In this document: positions 61,536 through 64,000 of the stretch, piece after piece
How positions within the stretch are numbered: the first letter of the stretch is position 1
Layout of the letters: each line of letters starts with the position of its first letter
Source: Nicotiana tabacum
Lineage: Eukaryota > Streptophyta > Magnoliopsida > Solanales > Solanaceae
Length of the DNA: 64,000 bases
Reading direction: 5' to 3'
Assembly (NCBI RefSeq): GCF_000715075.1
Contig: NC_134101.1
Span: 197,366,103-197,430,102 of the forward strand
Made by a program: the position numbers and the translations under genes
The notes under the pieces: generated by a model
What the model was told of the DNA's origin: nothing
What the model saw: only the letters and a program-made list of their open reading frames with translations
Database searches by the model: none

Positions 61536-63927
61536 ATGGCTTCTCTGTCAGTGGTTTGTTCAGGAATAGGAAGGCATGTGCCATCAGCCTCACTTTCTCT
61601 ACTCACTGGTTCTTCAAGAACGAGCTCCGTATCCTTGAAAATGGCACCTTGTGCTGCTACGGCATCAACTCGTTCTGGGCTGCTTCACTGCTCTTTTGTT
61701 CCTTCTTCTGCACTTTCATCCCTATCTGCTTCTTCTTCTTTCTCCGGTAAGTCCCATAAATTTTCAATCATTTTTCCTTTTTCGCCGACACCCTCAACTG
61801 AAAAGGTTCTATCTTGGTTTTGCAACTTGAATCTTATGCACAATTTTGATGTGAAAATAGGACAAGAGAAATTAATTATTAATTTTATTTTGTTGTTTGG
61901 TGAATTGGGTCTTGCGGAAATTGGAGATTTCAGTTGTCGATTGGATTGACAATGTGTTGATGTTTCTTGGTTCCCGTTAATGTTGCTTTAAGTTACTTCG
62001 TGTGGGTACATTATGATTACTAAACAGTGTAGCTTAGTGGTTAATGATGTGGGAGGAGACTCAAGTTCAATCCTAGGGGATGCAAAATACACTAAGGGGT
62101 CGTTTGGTATGAGGTACAGGGATGGTATAAAAATTTAATACTAACTTAATACTCTATTTGGTTAGCAAACCAGGTATAAGTTATCTCGGTGTTAATTTTA
62201 ACACTGGAATAACTTATACGTTATAGAGGGTGGGGTAATTAGTACCGGTATAACTTATACCTTCTTCTTAGAAATTATGCAATTTTCATTCTTAATACAA
62301 TATACCAAACAGTGAATAAACAACAATCTCAGTATAACTAATCCCAGCATAACTTATCCCAACATAACTTATACTGAGATTATTTCTTATCACTGTTTGG
62401 TTTGATGTAGTAAAGGTTTTGAAAAGGCAGTTATGTCTTTAGACATGCTTATCCATGTATTAAAAATTATGTTATTGTATAATGTCATGGTTTGGTATGT
62501 ATAGAAATAGTACATCCCCTAGTGATTTCGATCTGTCTAAGCCTTAGTGGACAAAGTTATTCGTTACCTGTTCTAGGGGAGTTACTAGGTACTTAATAGA
62601 ATAGTCGAGGTGCGCATAAGCTTGCCTAGACTCCACTGTCATAAAACAAATTGCTTTTTGTGGGTGCATTGTAACTACCAATAATTGCAGTGATTATGGT
62701 TAAAGAAGGTTATTATCCTAGTACTGTTGGATTATATCCACGTATAGATTTGAAGGTATTATACTAATGCTTGACCAAAAAGGAGAGAAAAAGAGTACGT
62801 TGCAATTCTTGATTGTGATGTTTTGTATTCCACATAATTCACATTTGGAGTGTCTATTTTGGATATTTTAGGTCTGACATTGGCGTGCTACTGAAAAAAT
62901 TGAATCGTATTGCTAGTTTTATGGTCAAAATCCATTGGTTAAAGCTAGATTATAGAACAATTGAACCGTAAAAATTTTGAACAAGGAAGAAAACCTTAAG
63001 GGCCAAAAGGCATATACCTGGAGGAAATGTGATAAATATATGCAGATTAACATTCTATGTTGATATTTCCTAGCAATGGGTATGAAATTAAACCATAGTC
63101 CACTTAGTTTCTTCCTTTGTTCGAAGTTCTACAGTTCATTGATAGTGTCTATTGAGGACGTTGTAGGTTTGAAATTGGAATGCTAATGAAAATATTGAAT
63201 CGTACTGTTAGTTTTATGGTCAAACTCGGTTTGTTTAAAGGTAGATTATAAATAATTGAACCATAAAACTCCGAGCGAGGAAAACAGTAAGGTCCAGAAG
63301 GCATTCACATGAGGGAATGTGATAAATATATGGAGGCTAACATTGTGTTGATATTTCCTAGCATTAGGTATGGAACGAAACCATTTTCCACTTAAGTTTC
63401 TTTAACTTTTATCTTGTGATCTAATCAGCTAAATATGTGTCATTATTTTCGTCCTTTAATATCCTTATGGTCGATCTTATGAGAACCCGTGCAACATGCA
63501 GCACTCTAGTCACTTTGCCCTTTTCATAGCCGTTAGTGTGTAAATCTTTTCCAATTTGTAGCATTTGCATTAGTCGCAAATGTGAGTTTTATGAAAGTAG
63601 TTCTGGTCAGAATTTTGTATTAAATTGGCATTGTGAGTAGTGCAAACTTGATCGTTACCTTCTGGCTTAGGTTCATCACTTGGATTTGGTTTCAATTCCA
63701 ACATTGGAGTGACCACCACAAAAAGGCGTGGGCTGGTGGTGAGGGCAAAAAAGTATGCTCTTTGTCAAACTAAGAGGAATAGATCAAGGAAGTCATTGGC
63801 TCGGACTCATGGTTTTCGTAAGCGTATGAGCACCACCAGTGGCAGAGCTGTCATTAAGCGAAGACGTGCCAAGGGCCGATGGGAACTTGCCCCAAAGTCT
63901 TCACCTAGAACAGGCAAACGAGCTTGA
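61536..63927 (+). CDS. RPL34: Plastid ribosomal protein bL34, nuclear gene, two exons
   Basis: Exons 61536-61746 and 63671-63927 join in phase (donor G|GTAAGT, acceptor TTAG|G) to give 155 residues, the usual length for the nuclear-encoded plastid L34. Residues 1 to about 95 are a Ser/Ala/Leu-rich chloroplast transit peptide without acidic residues, ending near LVVRA. The mature part has the bL34 signature [37 protein letters not shown] (about 104-140). This small, very basic protein binds 23S rRNA in the large subunit of the chloroplast ribosome. The start is the first ATG in a good context (AAGAATGGCT). The intron (61747-63670) carries a SINE, a MITE and a tandem duplication. The gene looks intact. 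Confidence 0.95.
62028..62648 (+). mobile_element. SolS-type SINE in the bL34 intron, interrupted by a MITE
   Basis: The left part (62028-62094) has tRNA-like promoter boxes TAGCTTAGTGGTTAA and AGTTCAATCC. The right part (62518-62648) has the typical body and tail: GTGATTT..ATCTGTCTAAGCCTTAGTGGAC, GTCGAGGTGCGCATAAGCTTGCC. About 420 bp of MITE-like sequence separates them. Possible old target duplication: TGTGGGTACATTATGA at about 61999 and TGTGGGTGCATTGTAA at about 62658. Confidence 0.75.
62095..62517. mobile_element. MITE-like insertion within the SINE
   Basis: It starts AGGGGTCGTTTGGTATGAGG and contains repeated AACTTATAC and ATACCAAACAGTG phrases. CTA lies on both sides, matching the uninterrupted SINE body CACTA(G)GTGATTT. 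The inverted ends are weak, so the superfamily is unclear. Confidence 0.6.
62850..63400. repeat. About 260 bp diverged tandem duplication in the bL34 intron
   Basis: 62850-63110 and 63145-63400 are copies with a 295 bp offset. Shared phrases are GTGTCTATT, AGTTTTATGGTCAAA, ATGTGATAAATATATG and TGTTGATATTTCCTAGCA. Identity is about 75-80 percent by eye, so it is old. Confidence 0.8.
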
Positions 63928-64000
63928 TGTTTACTGTTTTCACATGAGTGATTTTTGCTGGTAATATGTAATCTTTTACAGAAATTTGCTTGCGACAGGT
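63928..64000 (+). other. Start of the bL34 3' UTR
   Basis: Non-coding sequence after the TGA. No polyadenylation signal is seen before the window ends. Confidence 0.7.

Noticed and set aside
62028..62075. A tRNA gene in the bL34 intron
   Set aside because: Only A and B box-like sequences are present, without a cloverleaf; they belong to the SINE.

Overview
This is nuclear DNA from a flowering plant, most likely a Solanaceae species and plausibly Nicotiana. The evidence is AT-rich sequence, intron-split genes, and transposable elements of types I know from that family: a SolS-type SINE, a plant RTE LINE with a TTG-repeat tail, Stowaway and hAT MITEs, Athila and chromodomain (Tekay/Del-like) Gypsy elements. 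The species is an inference. Only two genes look intact. One is a three-exon exostosin-type (GT47) glycosyltransferase at 1386-6712. The other is a two-exon nuclear gene for plastid ribosomal protein bL34 at 61536-63927. The roughly 55 kb between them is almost entirely nested mobile DNA.

Layout. 38-225 is a hAT MITE. 234-1385 is upstream sequence of the glycosyltransferase gene. 7087-8256 and 24501-25610 are old Gypsy LTR fragments, each carrying a MITE. Between them lies an Athila-type element on the minus strand (8257-24500) with gag, protease, RT, RNase H, integrase and an env-like ORF. Its RNase H region is split by a 4.45 kb insertion with a long Ogre-like LTR character. 26221-27966 is a 5'-truncated RTE LINE with a perfect 13 bp target duplication, and 28491-28684 is a second family of hAT MITE.

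From about 29378 to 61346 I reconstruct one broken PIF/Harbinger transposon of about 2.5 kb, stretched to 32 kb by five later insertions. These are an L1-type LINE (29688-36426, 9 bp TSD), a chromodomain Gypsy element (37843-48818) that splits the transposase gene, a Gypsy element lacking pol (49124-59132, perfect 5 bp TSD), a Harbinger-type MITE (59150-59990), and a second MITE (60266-61155). The second MITE is a deletion derivative of the same Harbinger family, inserted in the 3' end of this parental copy. The Harbinger end lies about 190 bp from the bL34 start codon.

All retroelement coding regions are broken. Most stop codons I could read look like CAG to TAG changes, as expected from decay of methylated CHG sites. 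No prokaryote-like operon, CRISPR array, rRNA or tRNA gene was seen, and I found no new defence or biosynthetic system. The most unusual material is the nested Harbinger structure, the mosaic Athila element, and CG-rich short-palindrome clusters just upstream of the TATA region in three different LTR families.
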